DNA of 64,000 nucleotides from Malachius bipustulatus (lineage: Eukaryota > Arthropoda > Insecta > Coleoptera > Melyridae): the NCBI GenBank assembly GCA_910589415.1, contig OU342638.1:5704001-5768000 (forward strand), written 5' to 3'. The position numbers and the translations under genes are program-made. The notes below the pieces were generated by a model. The model was not told where the DNA came from and searched no databases. It worked only from the letters and a program-made list of their open reading frames with translations. Within the stretch, counting starts at the first letter, position 1, and each line of letters begins with the position of its first letter. This document shows, piece by piece, positions 1 through 11,450 of this stretch.

Positions 1-1698
1 TGGGATAAACTGAAAGAAGTTTTTGATGACTCTGGACTGACACGAAAAGTGAATCTTTTGAGAACTCTAATTACCACAAGATTAAAGAACTGTAATTCTG
101 TGGAAGAATATGTGAATATAATAATTTGTACTTCTCACAAGCTTAGTAATATTGGGTTCAAAGTGAGCGAAGAATGGGTTGGAGCTCTGTTACTAGCTGG
201 CCTACCTGAAATGTATAGACCAATGATAATGGCTGTAGAAAGCTCAGGGATCAGTATTACTGGAGATTTAATCAAGACAAAGCTGCTGCAAGAAGTCAAA
301 TCTGAGAAAACAAAGAAATATGCCAATGATTCTGCTTTTTATAGTAACAAAAATGATTACAAAGGAAAACGACCTGAAAATGTAAATAAGATTCGTTGTT
401 TTGAATGTAATAAATATGGGCACAGATCGTACAATTGTCCTACTCCAAAAAGTAAGGACAAAAAATCATATGAGAAGAGATCACACTCTCAGAAGAATGC
501 ATTACATGCTACTTTACTTTCGACTTCGAGAATTGAATCGTCCGAGTGGTATATCGATTCAGGTGCTTCAGCTCATATGACTCTTCGTGAAGACTGGTTA
601 CGAGATAAATCTGCTACTGCTCAAAAGGAAATAACTGTTGCAAATAACGAGAAACTGCTGGTGAAAAACTCTGGGAATGTTTCAGTTTCATTGAGGGTGA
701 ATGACCAAGAAAAGGAAGTAGATATAAAAAACGTTATGTTTGTGGCAAATTTATCAGCCAATCTATTGTCAGTAATACAATTGACAAAAAAAGGTTACTC
801 TGTAGAATTTAATTGTCATGGCTGTCAGATTCATGATGATAAAGGAAATTTAATTGCAACTGGAAGCATCAAAAATGATATGTACTGTTTAGATTGCTCT
901 GTAGATACTGCTGCAATGGTGAAAAATTCAAAGTCTGATTTTGAGTTATGGCATAGGAGATTGGGACACATGAGTATTGATAAAATGAAAATCTTGGGAA
1001 AAGATTTACCTGCAGAAGTTCAATTTAAAGATGTTGATGCTGTATGCCCGGTTTGTATAAAGGGCAAACATCACAGATTGCCATTCAATCACAAGGGTGA
1101 ACGGGCTTCCGAAATGTTACAGTTGGTACATTCTGATCTTTGTGGACCCATGGAAGAAAAATCTGTCGGAGGTGCGAAGTATTTTTTGACGTTTATTGAT
1201 GATTATTCAAGGAAAGTTTTCATCTATTTTTTGGAAACTAAAGATGAGGTGGAGGAAACATTTGGAGATTTCAAACTTCATGTTGAAAATCAGAGCGGAA
1301 AGAAAATCAAATGCTTGCGTACTGATAATGGTGGTGAGTACAAGAGTAAAAGTTTCCAAAATTTTCTGAGGAAGAGTGGTATAATTCATCAAACAACGGT
1401 GCCGTTTACTCCAGAACAAAATGGCTTGGCCGAACGAACAAATCGATCAATTGTGAAAAAGGCCAGATGCATGCTGTTTGATGCGAAACTAGATAAACAA
1501 TTTTGGGCAGAAGCTGCTTCAACTGCTGTTTATTTGCTGAATAGATCCCCTGCAAGAGGTTTGAAGAATTTGATTCCTGAAGAAGTTTGGACGGCAAGAA
1601 ACAGAATCTTGAAACTCTTAAAATTTTTGGATGCAAAGCATTTGCTCATATTCCAAAAGAGAAGAGAAGAAAATGGGATCCTAAATCGCATGAATTGA
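1..1698 (+). pseudogene. Copia gag-protease-integrase frame, open from window start, ends in a frameshift
   Basis: The first open frame holds the end of gag, a zinc knuckle CFECNKYGHRSYNC at about 397-438, and a retropepsin active site WYIDSGASAH at about 548. The integrase zinc-binding part starts near HRRLGH (about 950). The catalytic triad is visible as D in HSDLCGP, D in TDNGGEY and E in NGLAERTN. The reading leaves the family pattern just after EEVWT at about 1592, where a one-base loss shifts the frame; the rest up to 1698 is out-of-frame read-through. Normal Copia has one continuous gag-pol frame, so this is a disabling mutation or a sequencing error. Confidence 0.88.
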
Positions 1699-3718
1699 TC
1701 TTTGTTGGTTATTCTGAAAATGTCAAGGGTTACCGATTATTTAATCCAAAAACCAGAAAGATAATCTTGAGCAGAGACGTGTGTTTTGATGAACATAATT
1801 TTGATCGCATGAGGGAAAGTGATGAAGATGTCTTTCCAATGTTTTTAAATGACAGTGAAGTCAGAACTGAAGATCAGAAGCAAACTGATGAACAGTTCAA
1901 TCCTGTGGGGGTTACTGAACAAAATGAAAATGAACAAAAGGTTGAAGTTGATCGAATCAACGATATAGAAATTATTAATGAAGATTCTTCAGATGATGAA
2001 CGTTCACAAATTGAATCAAGATACCAGCAAATGGAAGATTCAACTGTTAGAAGATCGCAAAGAAAACCAAAGCCAGTTATAAGGGAAGATTTTGTTTCAT
2101 ATAAAATTAAAAGTTCATATGTCCAAAATGAACCAGATCCAATGACTACTGAAGAAGCAATGAAGAGTCCAAACAAGGAACGCTGGCTAGAAGCAATGAG
2201 AACTGAGTATGATTCTCTCATAGAAAACAATACCTGGGATTTGATAGATTTACCCAAAGGGAAGAAAGCTATCAATTGTAAATGGGTTTTCAAGACAAAA
2301 TCTGATGGAGAAGGCAATATTGAGCGTTTTAAAGCTCGTCTTGTTATCAAAGGATATGCACAAATTAAGGGCATATATTATGAAGAGACCTATTCCCCTG
2401 TAGTACGTTATAGTTCCATCCGTTATCTGATTGCATTAGCTGCAAAATATAACCTAGATATAGATCAGATGGATGCTGTCACTGCATTTTTACAAGGTGA
2501 ACTATCAGAAGATATTTACATGGTGCAACCAAAGGAATTTGTAAATAGTGCATTTCCAAGCAAAGTGTGCAAGCTGAAGAAAGCCATGTATGGCCTCAAA
2601 CAGGCAAGTAGAGAGTGGAATAAGAAACTAGATAATGTTCTGTCTAAAAGTGGTTTAAGAAGATCAAAAGTAGATCCCTGTATTTATTATAAAATTGATG
2701 GACGAACAAGGATTTATGTTGCTGTATATGTAGATGATCTGATGATTTTTTCTAATGATAATAAAGCGAAAGAAGAAATAAAATCAAATTTGAAGAAGCA
2801 TTTTAAGATGAAAGATCTGGGTGAAGCGAAACAGTGTTTGGGAATGCGTATAACTCGAGATAGATGCCAAGGTAAAATTTGGATCGACCAAGAGCAATAC
2901 ATTGAAGATATATTACAGCGATTTAATATGTCCAACTGTAATCCCACTGCAACACCACTGGATCCTAACCAGAAACTTTCTAATGAAATGTGTCCAAAGA
3001 GTAATGAAGAAGTTGATCAAATGAAATCCGTACCATATCAAGAAGCTGTTGGAAGTATTTTATTTGCTGCTCAACTGACTAGACCTGACCTTTCATATGC
3101 AGTTAATACAGTTAGCAAGTTCAACCTGGCAAAGAATCCTGGCAAAGCGCACTGGAATGCAGTCAAGAGAATTATGCGATATTTGCGAGGAACATCCAAA
3201 GCTAAGTTGGAATTCAAGAATTGTGAAAATGGAGGTTTGGTGGGTTTTAGTGACTCGGACTGGGCAAGTGATACTGATAACAGGCGTTCTGTTACTGGTT
3301 ATGTATTCCTACTTCAAGGTGGACCAATCAGCCTGGGGTAGCAGAAGACAACCAACTGTTGCTCTATCAACCACCGAAGCTGAGTATATGACTATGTCAG
3401 CATCTCTCCAAGAAGCCATGTGGTTGAAGCAATTAGAAGAGGAATTGAATTCAAGTAATGTAGCTGAGAAATTACCGATGAAGATTTATTGTGACAATAA
3501 TGGTGCTGTTAGTTTGGCGACATCTGATGGCTATCATGCTCGCTCAAAACATATCGATATTCGTCACCATTATGTTCGAGAAAAGGTGAGAGATAAAGTA
3601 ATCGAATTCTGTTCGATCAATACTGACGACATGCTGGCAGACAGCTTAACGAAACCTGTGTTTGGCAAGAAGTTAAGACATTGTAATGAAGGAATGGGAT
3701 TGTGTTTCATAACAGAAT
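1593..3718 (+). pseudogene. Copia integrase tail, reverse transcriptase and RNase H, with one further frameshift
   Basis: The frame continues the integrase C-terminus and gives a complete Copia-type reverse transcriptase with the YVDDL active site at about 2728. RNase H follows, with SDSDWASD near 3250 and the ADSLTKP terminal motif near 3640. A one-base gain near 3330, between the LLQGGPIS and SRRQPTVAL motifs, breaks the frame a second time; the last part is read in the same frame as the first open segment. The stop is at 3718-3720. Apart from the two frame breaks I saw no internal stop, so the copy is not old. Confidence 0.87.
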
Positions 3719-3734
3719 AATGTTATAGTGGGGG

Positions 3735-4027
3735 TGTTGAAATAATAACATTATGTCTGTATTGTCTGTGTCATATGTCACTTGTCTTTCTTAGTTGATA
3801 CTGTATTGGTACTGTTACAATTATGCTGATCAAGTGTTATATTGTTCTTTTCAATTATATTCATTTTTATTCAAAGTATTATTGTTGTTAATAATTAATA
3901 CCCGAGTCTGGCTCTGGAATCAATCCACTGCCATCACTTCCTGGCCATTTGCGCTTATAAGAGTGCGTTTCAATATTCGATCTTGAGATTGATGGAATCC
4001 TATTATTGTGATCAATAGGACTTCACA
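3735..4027 (+). repeat. Copia 3' LTR (right border approximate)
   Basis: A polypurine stretch GTGGGGG ends at 3734 and is followed by TGTTGAAATA, a usual Copia LTR start. The block ends with CTTCACA at about 4027, immediately before recognisable Gypsy-derived sequence on the other strand. Only one LTR is in the window, so the right edge rests on that neighbour and on the CA ending, not on a pairwise match. Confidence 0.55.
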
Positions 4028-4497
4028 GTCGAAGAATAACGAGCCACTTCTTGTCAAGTTGGTCTTCCTTCTTCCAAGTTATCAAAAGCCCTAAAACCCA
4101 GTCGTCAGCTACAACCGTTATCCTTCTGTAGGAACTGATTCTTTTACCTCAACTCGATGATGGCAGTTTGCAGTCCTCAGGACAAGGTCTTCTCGATAGG
4201 GCATCAGCATTTCTGTGGATCTTTCAAGCACGGTGTTCCGTTTCAAAGTCAAACTCTTGTAGTCTTTCGATCTATCTTGCTACCTGACTCTTCGGATTCT
4301 TCAACTGTAATAGCCATTTGAGGGTTGCATGCTCGGTTCGCACTAGAAAATTTATTTCGTAGAGATATTATACAAGTGTTAGACGAACTTTGCAACCGCA
4401 ACAGTTAGTTCTTTGCCAGTGACAGAATAATTGCGCTCCGGATTGGATAAGGTCTTGCTGAAATACCCGATAACCGTTTCTTGGTCATCCTGTTCTA
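4028..4497 (-). pseudogene. Old Gypsy element, RNase H fragment (left piece of a split element)
   Basis: Read on the minus strand this piece shows Gypsy RNase H signatures in order: YFSKTLSNPERNYSVTGKEL, then HATLKWLLQLKNPKSQVAR, then DALSRRPCPEDC. Stops and frame changes between them show decay. The fragment continues exactly from the piece at 7167-7284: a 2.7 kb inverted-repeat element sits between the GAVLS motif on the right side and the QDDQETVIGYF motif on the left side, with TA duplicated. It abuts the Copia 3' LTR on its left. Confidence 0.82.
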
Positions 4498-4519
4498 CCC
4501 TAGTAGCATAGAATATTAA

Positions 4520-5270
4520 AGTAATGTGACTAAAATATTAATAAAACATTACAATATTTCTAAATGTTTTTAATATTTGACTTACATTATATAAATATTT
4601 TGTTATATATATATATTTTTTCATATTTAAAAAATATTTTGCTAATATGACATAAAAAATATTATTCTTCCAATATTTCTAAAATATTTTACTAACATGA
4701 GATAAAAAATATTAATCTTTCAATATATCTAAAATGTTTTACCAATATGAAATAAAAAATATTTTTCTTCCAACATTTCTAAAATGTTTTACCAATGTGA
4801 AATAAAAAATATTATTCTTCCAAAATTTCTAAAATATTTTACTAACATGAGATAAAAAATATTAATCTTTCAATATTTCTAAAATGTTTTACCAATATGA
4901 AATAAAAAATATTTTTCTTCCAATATGTTTTACCAATATGAAATAAAAAATATTTTTCTTCCAATATTTCTAAAATGTTTTACCAATATGAAATAAAAAA
5001 TATTTTTCTTCCAATATTTCTAAAATGTTTTACCAATGTGAAATAAAAAATATTATTCTTCCAAAATTTCTAAAATATTTTACTAACATGAGATAAAAAA
5101 TATTAATCTTTCAATATTTCTAAAATGTTTTACCAATATGAAATAAAAAATATTTTTCTTCCAATATTTCTAAAATGTTTTACCAATATGAAATAAAAAA
5201 TATTTTTCTTCCAATATTTCTAAAAATGTTTTACTAATAATGAAATAAAAAATATTAAACTTTAAATATT
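4520..5270. repeat. AT-rich minisatellite, unit about 50 bp, about 12 copies
   Basis: A unit of about 50 bases containing AAAATGTTTTACCAATATGA followed by an A-rich and T-rich stretch repeats about a dozen times, with a few point changes and one shortened unit near 4920. It sits just inside the left terminus of the inverted-repeat element. The core AAAATGTTTTACCAATATGA recurs in the same orientation near the right end (about 6980), so it is a subterminal repeat of the element and not general AT-rich filler. Confidence 0.85.
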
Positions 5271-5317
5271 TCTGAATAGGTAGGTATGCAATAAAAAATA
5301 TTATTTCCAAAATGGTA

Positions 5318-5408
5318 CCTATAAAAGGCCCATTAAACTAACGGGCGGATTTCTGATCCCTACCATTTTTAAAGCTATAATACCTACCTTATAGGTAGGT
5401 ATCGACTT
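5318..5408 (+). repeat. Diverged copy of the AGCGGGTATT-type MITE
   Basis: The stretch from TATAAAAGGCCCATTAA through the ACGGGCGGATTTCTGATCCC block to TATCGACTTC matches the left arm of the inverted-repeat element at 63258-63474. The right arm is only faintly visible near 5500-5540. It therefore looks like a small element inserted into the larger one, now degraded. Confidence 0.5.
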
Positions 5409-5689
5409 CAAATAATTTTTATAAACATTTTTGTAATTCCTTTCAAGCCAAGAATAAGTATTACTTAAATTGATAATTTTCTACGTACGGTGGATATAGG
5501 TACAGGTACCTTTTCTAGAAACGCCCCTAAATGAGCCCTAATTATTATTATTATACCGGCTGTTAATCTTGTTTCTATAGGTAGGTAGGTAATATTTGAC
5601 TAATATGAAATAAAAAAACGTATTATCTTTCAATATTTTTAAAATATAAAAGTAATATGAGATAAAAAATATTATTCTGTGAATAATAT

Positions 5690-5900
5690 TTCGTGGCCTA
5701 CCCCCATTCCATATCATCAGCACACCAGCGCCAACGCAAGCGCACAGCTGCGCAGCTACAGCAGCCGTCGTTGCCGCTGGCCGTTGGGTCGTCGCCATTT
5801 TAATTTTGCATGTTGTAGCGTAGCTTGTGGCTGGTGGCTTTATTTTACCTATTATTACCTAGCACCACAGTGTACTTGATCGTTATCGTTGCAATTTCGG
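5690..5900 (+). promoter_or_regulatory. CpG-rich island with a splice-donor sequence inside the inverted-repeat element
   Basis: This block stands out from its AT-rich surroundings. It contains many CpG, a CGCCATTTT motif resembling a YY1 core-promoter site at about 5793, and ends with TTTCGGTAAGTACC, a strong 5' splice site, at about 5898. Together these resemble a promoter and first exon. A frame of 86 codons on the opposite strand exists but is short and low-complexity. No product is identified. Confidence 0.3.
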
Positions 5901-6313
5901 TAAGTACCTACCTAAGTAATACAATTTATGAACTTTTAAATTGGTATGGATTCTAATTTATAATGTATTTAATGCTATTTTATAAATACCTATATTGAAT
6001 CGGTCAATAATAATCATAGGAACAGGAACAGGGCAGTTCGAGAGTCGTAAAACGGGTATAATACCTAGGTAGTTTAGTTTTACGAAATCATGACAGATCT
6101 ATTATCTTCTGTCTACTTTCTGTCTATCTAATTGGTTGTCAATAATTATTATCATCGGATGTACGAAGTTATGATTTCGTAAACTAAACAAATTTTACGA
6201 TGAACCTCGTGAATAATTATTATTCCCCTAATGTTATTGAAGGCCGGTTTGTGTGATTATGATTTATTTGTATTGTAGGTTAATTCACGGATAAGGTACC
6301 TATATTAGGTATA

Positions 6314-6740
6314 ATGGAAAATAATAGTAGACGATGTGCTAAATATAGATTTATAAAAAATTCTATGAGACAATTTGCTTCTGTTGGTGATAATCTTAAC
6401 CTCACTACACAGATGTCGATAATATTCAGCAGACACCCGCCACAATAAATTCGTCAAGATCGAGAAAACCATTTATATATTGTCGAAGAGTAAAACTCCC
6501 AACAGGAAGGGGGAAGGAAGGAGGCTCGCTCGACTCAACAAGAAGCTACCACAGCCTGAGGCAGCAGTATATAAGAATTTTTTAAGTAAATTTTCCACAT
6601 TTAATTGTTTTGTTTTAGAGTTTTTTTAGAATTTTATTGTTTATTTTTTATGTTGTGTGTCATAGTTTTTTTAGAATTTTATTGTTTATTTTTTATATTG
6701 TATGTCATATTCGCGAATGCAATAAAATAATTTATTTCAA
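6314..6740 (+). other. Possible terminal exon and polyadenylation region of the inverted-repeat element
   Basis: The segment is less AT-rich than its flanks. One frame beginning with ATG at 6314 runs 40 codons; another around 6485-6630 reads a basic peptide including RRLARLNKKLPQPEAAVYK and stops. An AATAAA lies at about 6720 after a duplicated T-rich stretch. This could be the 3' end of a decayed element gene. I do not recognise the peptide. Confidence 0.2.
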
Positions 6741-6829
6741 GAACTGTTTTATTTATAAAATATGAAGAACTTCAAATATCTGCAATAGAACATTTTTAAA
6801 AGATTTTTCACAGACATTAATGCAATATA

Positions 6830-7070
6830 TGCTACAAATGTTTTCCCAATATTAGTTGGAAATATTTTACTAATATGAGTTCGAATTGTTTTTCCAATAT
6901 GAGTTCGAAATGTTTTTCCAATATTTGCTACAAATATTTTTCCAATATTTGTTAGAAATATTTTTCCAATTTTAGTTGAAAATGTTTTACCAATATGAGT
7001 TCGAAATGTTTTTCCAATATTTGCTAGAAATATTTTTCCAATATACAAGATAAATATTTTAGAAATGTTT
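6830..7070. repeat. Right subterminal repeat array of the inverted-repeat element
   Basis: About nine related units of 20-45 bases alternate TTTTTCCAATAT, GAGTTCGAAATG and AATATTTTACTAATATG. They share the CCAATAT and TTTTACCAATATGA cores with the left array and lie about 100 bases from the right terminus. Confidence 0.65.
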
Positions 7071-7166
7071 TCTATAAATATTTATTTTTTATTAAAAAAA
7101 GTGTCACAATAATATTTTTTAAATATTAAATAAAAATATCTAGAAAATATTTTCTTGCTACTAGGG

Positions 7167-7284
7167 TAGCGACAGTACTGCACCATTTCCAACATTACTG
7201 GCATATCTGTATCCAAAATTAACCTTCCCTCGGGCAAGGTATAACTCAAACTCGGAGCATTAATTAGAGTCATCTTCAGACGTT
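7167..7284 (-). pseudogene. Old Gypsy element, short RT/RNase H joint (middle piece)
   Basis: On the minus strand this reads LKMTLINAPSLSYTLPEG and LILDTD, then after a small frame break ASNVGNGAVLS, a standard Gypsy RNase H start. The left side joins the piece at 4028-4497 across the 2.7 kb element. The right side joins QWNKECQEAFER at 21752-21830 across the giant Gypsy, with ACGT shared. This piece proves the order of insertion events. Confidence 0.85.
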
Positions 7285-10049
7285 GGAGCCTTCCTCCCCC
7301 TCGCTTACTCCCACTCAAAAAGTTGAACAATAAAAAAATAATAATTCACTTACCTTAACCCCGAAAGGAAGGAGGTGGCTATTGACAGATCTCAATGTGA
7401 CTAGGCAAATTTGTAACATTAGCCACATTGGCCTGTCGAGTGGAACATATCAAATTTGGAATGCCCCACCCAAATATTCTAAATGTCGAAACAAAAATAA
7501 ACTTTAAATTTTGAAAAGTGATCGTCTAAATTTCCAAAGTATCAAATCAAAACCAAACTTAATCAAAATGTTCGTTGTGATTATCCAGCCCGGGACAGAT
7601 AAATGTGGCCTTCCTCTGGAAAATCCAGCATTCACCGAACCAGACTGGACCCGTAGTAACTCCTAACAATTTTACAAACAATAACAAAAAAATTGATAAA
7701 CCCCACCAAAATATACCAGAATAATCACCCTATTCTTGAGGTTGCTCTACTTATTGAATAGATGTTTTAAAAGAACATGAGGAGGGTTGATTCTCAAAAC
7801 TCTAAAATTGTTGAATTTTAATACAAAGATTTATTAAAATCAATTTCATCATCAGTACAATAGACTGGCAATCATCAATAGATCTTACATATAAACAATC
7901 AATTTAATAATTAAAATCAGTAATCCTGACTCAAATATTCAAACATAAATATTACCTTATTACCAATGATATCAAACTTACATGATTAAAATTCAAGATA
8001 GGTACCTATATCATTTCAATAGTTCAGATAAAAATTTCCAAAGCTCAAATTCTATTAAACAATTTCTAAACTATAACACATAGGTATGATTCTGAATAGA
8101 ACTCGGAGTTAGATCAGAGGTTATTTATCAAAAATTTAAATTTATCTTAAGCAAAAGTTTCAATATAAAAATCGGTATCTACCTACAAAATCCGAAATTC
8201 AAAATTTAATTTGCAAAATGATCATCTCTAACTCAAAATCCTAAACACACACGATAAATTTAATAAATTATTTTTACACATAACCATTACATTAGTCACT
8301 CATTGACCACAATAAAAGTTCATAACATATTACCACAAATCAGTTTCACTTAGAAAGTCATAGGTGATGAAATCAATTAAACACTGTACTTGAATTTATT
8401 TAATTTTCTGGATTGTCGGAAAATAGCAAAAGTTTATTCACGCATAAAAACATACCTTATTATTCAAAACTCCATCTCAAAAACTGACGAACTAAGGTTC
8501 CTCTAACCTAAGCGCGATGATCAAAGACTAGGCCGGCATGGTTGCTGGAACTGCCTTTGCACTGGTGTTAGCACCCCTTGGTTGGTGCTCCAGGTGCCGG
8601 ATGAGCTGGACTGCTCCCCCTGCTACCTTGGGACGACCAAATATAAAAGCGCTAGAACCTCTGCCTGATGAAACCTTCCATGCCTCCAAACTAAACTCCA
8701 CCACTCTTCTTTATTTCTCCAAGCTTCTTCAAATATCACCCTTCACACAGGTTAGTATACCTACCTAGGTAGGTACCTACCTAAGCCTCCACATGATCGA
8801 ATCTTTATGTAAACTTTCATGTGAATCAGAAATTTGAAAGTTGGAACTCAAAACTCAGAAACTAGAAGTTCGAAATTAACATTCAGGAATCAAAAGTTAA
8901 AACTTAGAAATTCAAAGTTCGAAATCAAAAACTGGAAGTCGGAAATTAGTAGTTAAAAAATTGAAACTAGAAGTTGGAATCTAACACTCTAGAACTTGAA
9001 GCTCAAAAGTAAATCAAAACTAAAGTTCAAAACTACGTTCAAAACTACGTCCCAAAACTTTGTTCAAAAACTTAATCTAGTAGTACGTAAGTCCAAAACC
9101 ACGTCCAAAACTAAGTCCCAAAACTAAGTCCAAACCCACGTCCCTTGTCTGTAAAGACAAGAAAGCGAACATTAGTTATAATGACCAAAATTAAATTCAA
9201 AAGATTACTCACGTAAGACTGCATCTTTCACGGAAACAACTTCACCATAATAACGTCTATGGGTGCTCACACAAGGGACTAATACTAATTTACGAACTTG
9301 TAGACAAGCTACATGATCTCCCGAACTAAGACCCAAAAATGAACCTAACGCGTCCTCTACCCTTACTTATAATTTTTCTGGGGTGACGCTACTCATGCGC
9401 CCCAACTACCGTCTAACCGAAAATGTTGACCTACTTTCCACTCCAAATCTCATCGTTGACAGTATGCAACACTTAAAACTCGCACGCGACGGTGTCGGAT
9501 CTTTCACCATATACGTCAGCACACTCTCGACAGTACGACCAACCTCTCCAGTTCTCCCTCTATTCAAACTTAAACTTCACAATCGTGAATCCGCATATCT
9601 CCGAGGCTTGTCGTGTCTCAGAACGAAACGCAAGTTGTTTATGTTTCTTTATGGGTTTCTCGACTATCTTTTCATGTTTTTTTTAACCCACACCCAAAGA
9701 AATAATCTTTTAGGTTTTATCTGGATAACTAATCGGAAATCTAGAGTAGCAAGATGAGAGTGGTCTCATTAGACGTGGAAAATTAATTCGCATAAGATGA
9801 TATACTTTTCAAACTCTGCAGAACCGGGACAGAAAATCGACCAGACATGTTTTCTACGTCTTACTTAAATAACAAAAGCAAGAATTTCTTAATAGCTGCC
9901 AGGTGTTCGTTCGTGATCTTTGCCTAATACAGCCTCCTACATCAGCGAAAATGTACAGTCAATCATAACTTTTCTGAACTTTATAAAAATATTCCAAATC
10001 GAGAATTAAAATTTTGAAAAAGAAAACGTAGCGTGCAAGGCACGCTGCA
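7285..10049 (-). repeat. 3' LTR of the giant Gypsy element
   Basis: This is a direct copy of 18982-21747. On the coding strand it starts TGCAGCGTGCC next to a G-tract and ends GGCTCCA. It contains a run of short AACT/AAGTC-type degenerate repeats (8820-9140) and, on the coding strand, a TATAAAG at 9979-9985 about 65 bases from the LTR start that could be the promoter. The frames of 76 and 124 codons on the plus strand are antisense to the element and are probably chance. Confidence 0.93.
8642..8750 (+). promoter_or_regulatory. Possible antisense promoter and first exon in the LTR
   Basis: On the strand opposite to the element, TATAAAAG lies at 8642-8649. About 100 bases downstream is a splice-donor-like CACACAG/GTTAGTAT at 8750/8751, with no long frame between. 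The same arrangement is in the other LTR at 20340-20448. It is a sequence match only; no transcript evidence is available here. Confidence 0.25.
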
Positions 10050-10058
10050 CACCCCCCC
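10050..10058 (-). other. Polypurine tract of the giant Gypsy element
   Basis: On the minus strand a run of seven G followed by TG directly precedes the 3' LTR. This is the expected position for the primer of plus-strand DNA synthesis. Confidence 0.75.
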
Positions 10059-10249
10059 TTGTAAAAAGGAAGGAAAAGTCTCCACAAGAAACTTTTCCGA
10101 GAGAGCTCCTCTCGAGTCAACAACTAACAAATCCCAACAAACCGAAAGAAAAGACAGAAAGAACAAGTTTTAAACACTCCATGTTTCAAACATAAAGCAA
10201 TATGGGCGAGCCCTGACCTCGGAAACCGCCAGTAGGACTCTGGTTACTA

Positions 10250-10995
10250 AAACTAGGTTAAACAGGCTCCCAAAAGGAAAACCTGACTGCCGTTATTCGG
10301 AAACTAACTCCGCTCTACACATAATTCAATAAAATAAGTTGAGTCTTATGAGAACACAAAGGGACTCAAAAAGACAAAACTCTTATGGTGGCAATATTTG
10401 CCTATGTAGCGAAGCTCAAATAATTGGCCCCTGTGGTTGGCATGTCGCAAGACTATACCTCCTACTTCATCAGTCGGGGGCTCCACAACTGACTAAACGG
10501 CAGGCCCTTTCCATTTATAAGGCTGGAAATGACATAATGCACCCCTCTAGTACACTACCTTGTAACTAAAGATTTTTCAAAAGAAAGCTAAATATTTTCC
10601 CTAACCTCTGGTTGAACAGACTACCAGAACCAATAACCTCCACCACCATACTTATCCATAAAAGAAAACTAAAACTATGTGAAACAGAGTTCTCCATTAG
10701 AGAAACTCCGGCTGTCGTCAATCGATTACCGACTTCGTCCTACACACAAAAATCAAGGAGTTGGGTCTGCATGAACACCTCAAGGAAATTCAGCGACCGA
10801 AACTCGTGAGTTGGCAATACTGCCAGGATGACGAAGCTCTAAAGATTCGGCCCCTATGGTCGGTATGTCGCCAGACAATACCACCTACTTCATCAGCTGG
10901 GGGCTAAGCAGCTGACTAGACGACAGGGCAATTCTCCGCTTATGAGGCCGGAAATGCCAAAATACACCCCTCTAGTGCGTTTCCTAGCGACTAGA
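10250..10995. repeat. Diverged tandem duplication, two units of about 360 bp
   Basis: The block around 10330-10570 (with AATTGGCCCCTGTGGTTGGC, CTACTTCATCAGTCGGGGGC and GCACCCCTCTAGTA) is repeated at about 10760-10990 with many substitutions (ATTCGGCCCCTATGGTCGGT, CTACTTCATCAGCTGGGGGC, ACACCCCTCTAGTG). The spacing of matching points is about 400 bases. Its divergence shows that the duplication long predates this insertion and is carried by the element. Confidence 0.75.
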
Positions 10996-11322
10996 GATTT
11001 AACGTCAAAAGCTAAAAAGGTTTCCTCGATCGTTAGTTAGTTAAGAATAACGTCCTAACGACTTTGGAGCGAAATATGATTCCTAACAAAGGAAATCATA
11101 GAGAAATCTAAAAGAGCCAAAACTAAATTTCTACATAGAAAAGCCTAAAGAAATTTTAAATCTAAGAGTTCTACTTATACCTCAAACTCCAAGACGTCTA
11201 AATCGGGTCAAATGTCAAAATTGTTCATACTCAAAGTATTTCGATCTGGACACTTCCAAATCAAAATTATTCATACCTCAAAATATCAAAACCGAAATAT
11301 TGAAGATATTCATACTCAAAAA

Positions 11323-11450
11323 ATGTCAAAATCGGGATATCTAAATTATCTATACTCAAAAATGTCAAAATCGGGATATCTAAATTATCTATACTCAAAA
11401 ATGTCAAAATCGGGATATCTAAATTATCTATACTCAAAAATGTCAAAATT
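11323..11450. repeat. Tandem repeat, 39-bp unit, three copies
   Basis: ATGTCAAAATCGGGATATC starts at 11323, 11362 and 11401, giving a 39-base period; partial units extend on both sides (ACTCAAAAATGTCAAAATTG). Since 39 is a multiple of three, the plus-strand frame reads MSKSGYLNYLYSK three times, but this is antisense to the element and is not called as a gene. Confidence 0.85.

Larger units (their letters stand above)
1..4027 (+). mobile_element. Ty1/Copia LTR retrotransposon, 5'-truncated by the window edge and frameshifted
   Basis: The stretch carries, in order, gag with a CCHC knuckle, protease, integrase, reverse transcriptase and RNase H. Integrase before reverse transcriptase is the Copia order. 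The frame is already open at base 1, so the 5' LTR and gag start lie outside. Two frame breaks (near 1592 and near 3330) mean this copy cannot make a full polyprotein. The 3' LTR follows a G-run at 3731-3734. The right border at about 4027 is inferred from the base where recognisable minus-strand Gypsy sequence begins. I did not find the target duplication because the left end is missing. Confidence 0.9.
4498..7166. mobile_element. 2.7 kb inverted-repeat DNA element, TA target duplication, CCCTAGTAGCA ends, no transposase seen
   Basis: The ends are CCCTAGTAGCA at 4498-4508 and its exact reverse complement at 7156-7166, each flanked by TA. The element interrupts a Gypsy RNase H frame whose two halves lie directly outside, so the borders are well supported. 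Inside are AT-rich subterminal arrays at both ends, a CpG-rich island at 5690-5900 followed by a good splice-donor sequence, and a polyadenylation-like AATAAA near 6720. I see no transposase and do not recognise the superfamily. TA duplication fits Tc1/mariner-like elements but the termini do not look like that group. Confidence 0.75.

Noticed and set aside
8538..9757. Plus-strand frames of 76, 124 and 64 codons, repeated at 20236-21455
   Set aside because: They are identical in both places only because both are LTR copies. They are antisense to the element, lack known domains and have short length, so conservation says nothing about coding.
11323..11450. CRISPR-like array from regularly spaced repeats
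   Set aside because: Direct tandem repeats without unique spacers, in a eukaryotic retrotransposon.
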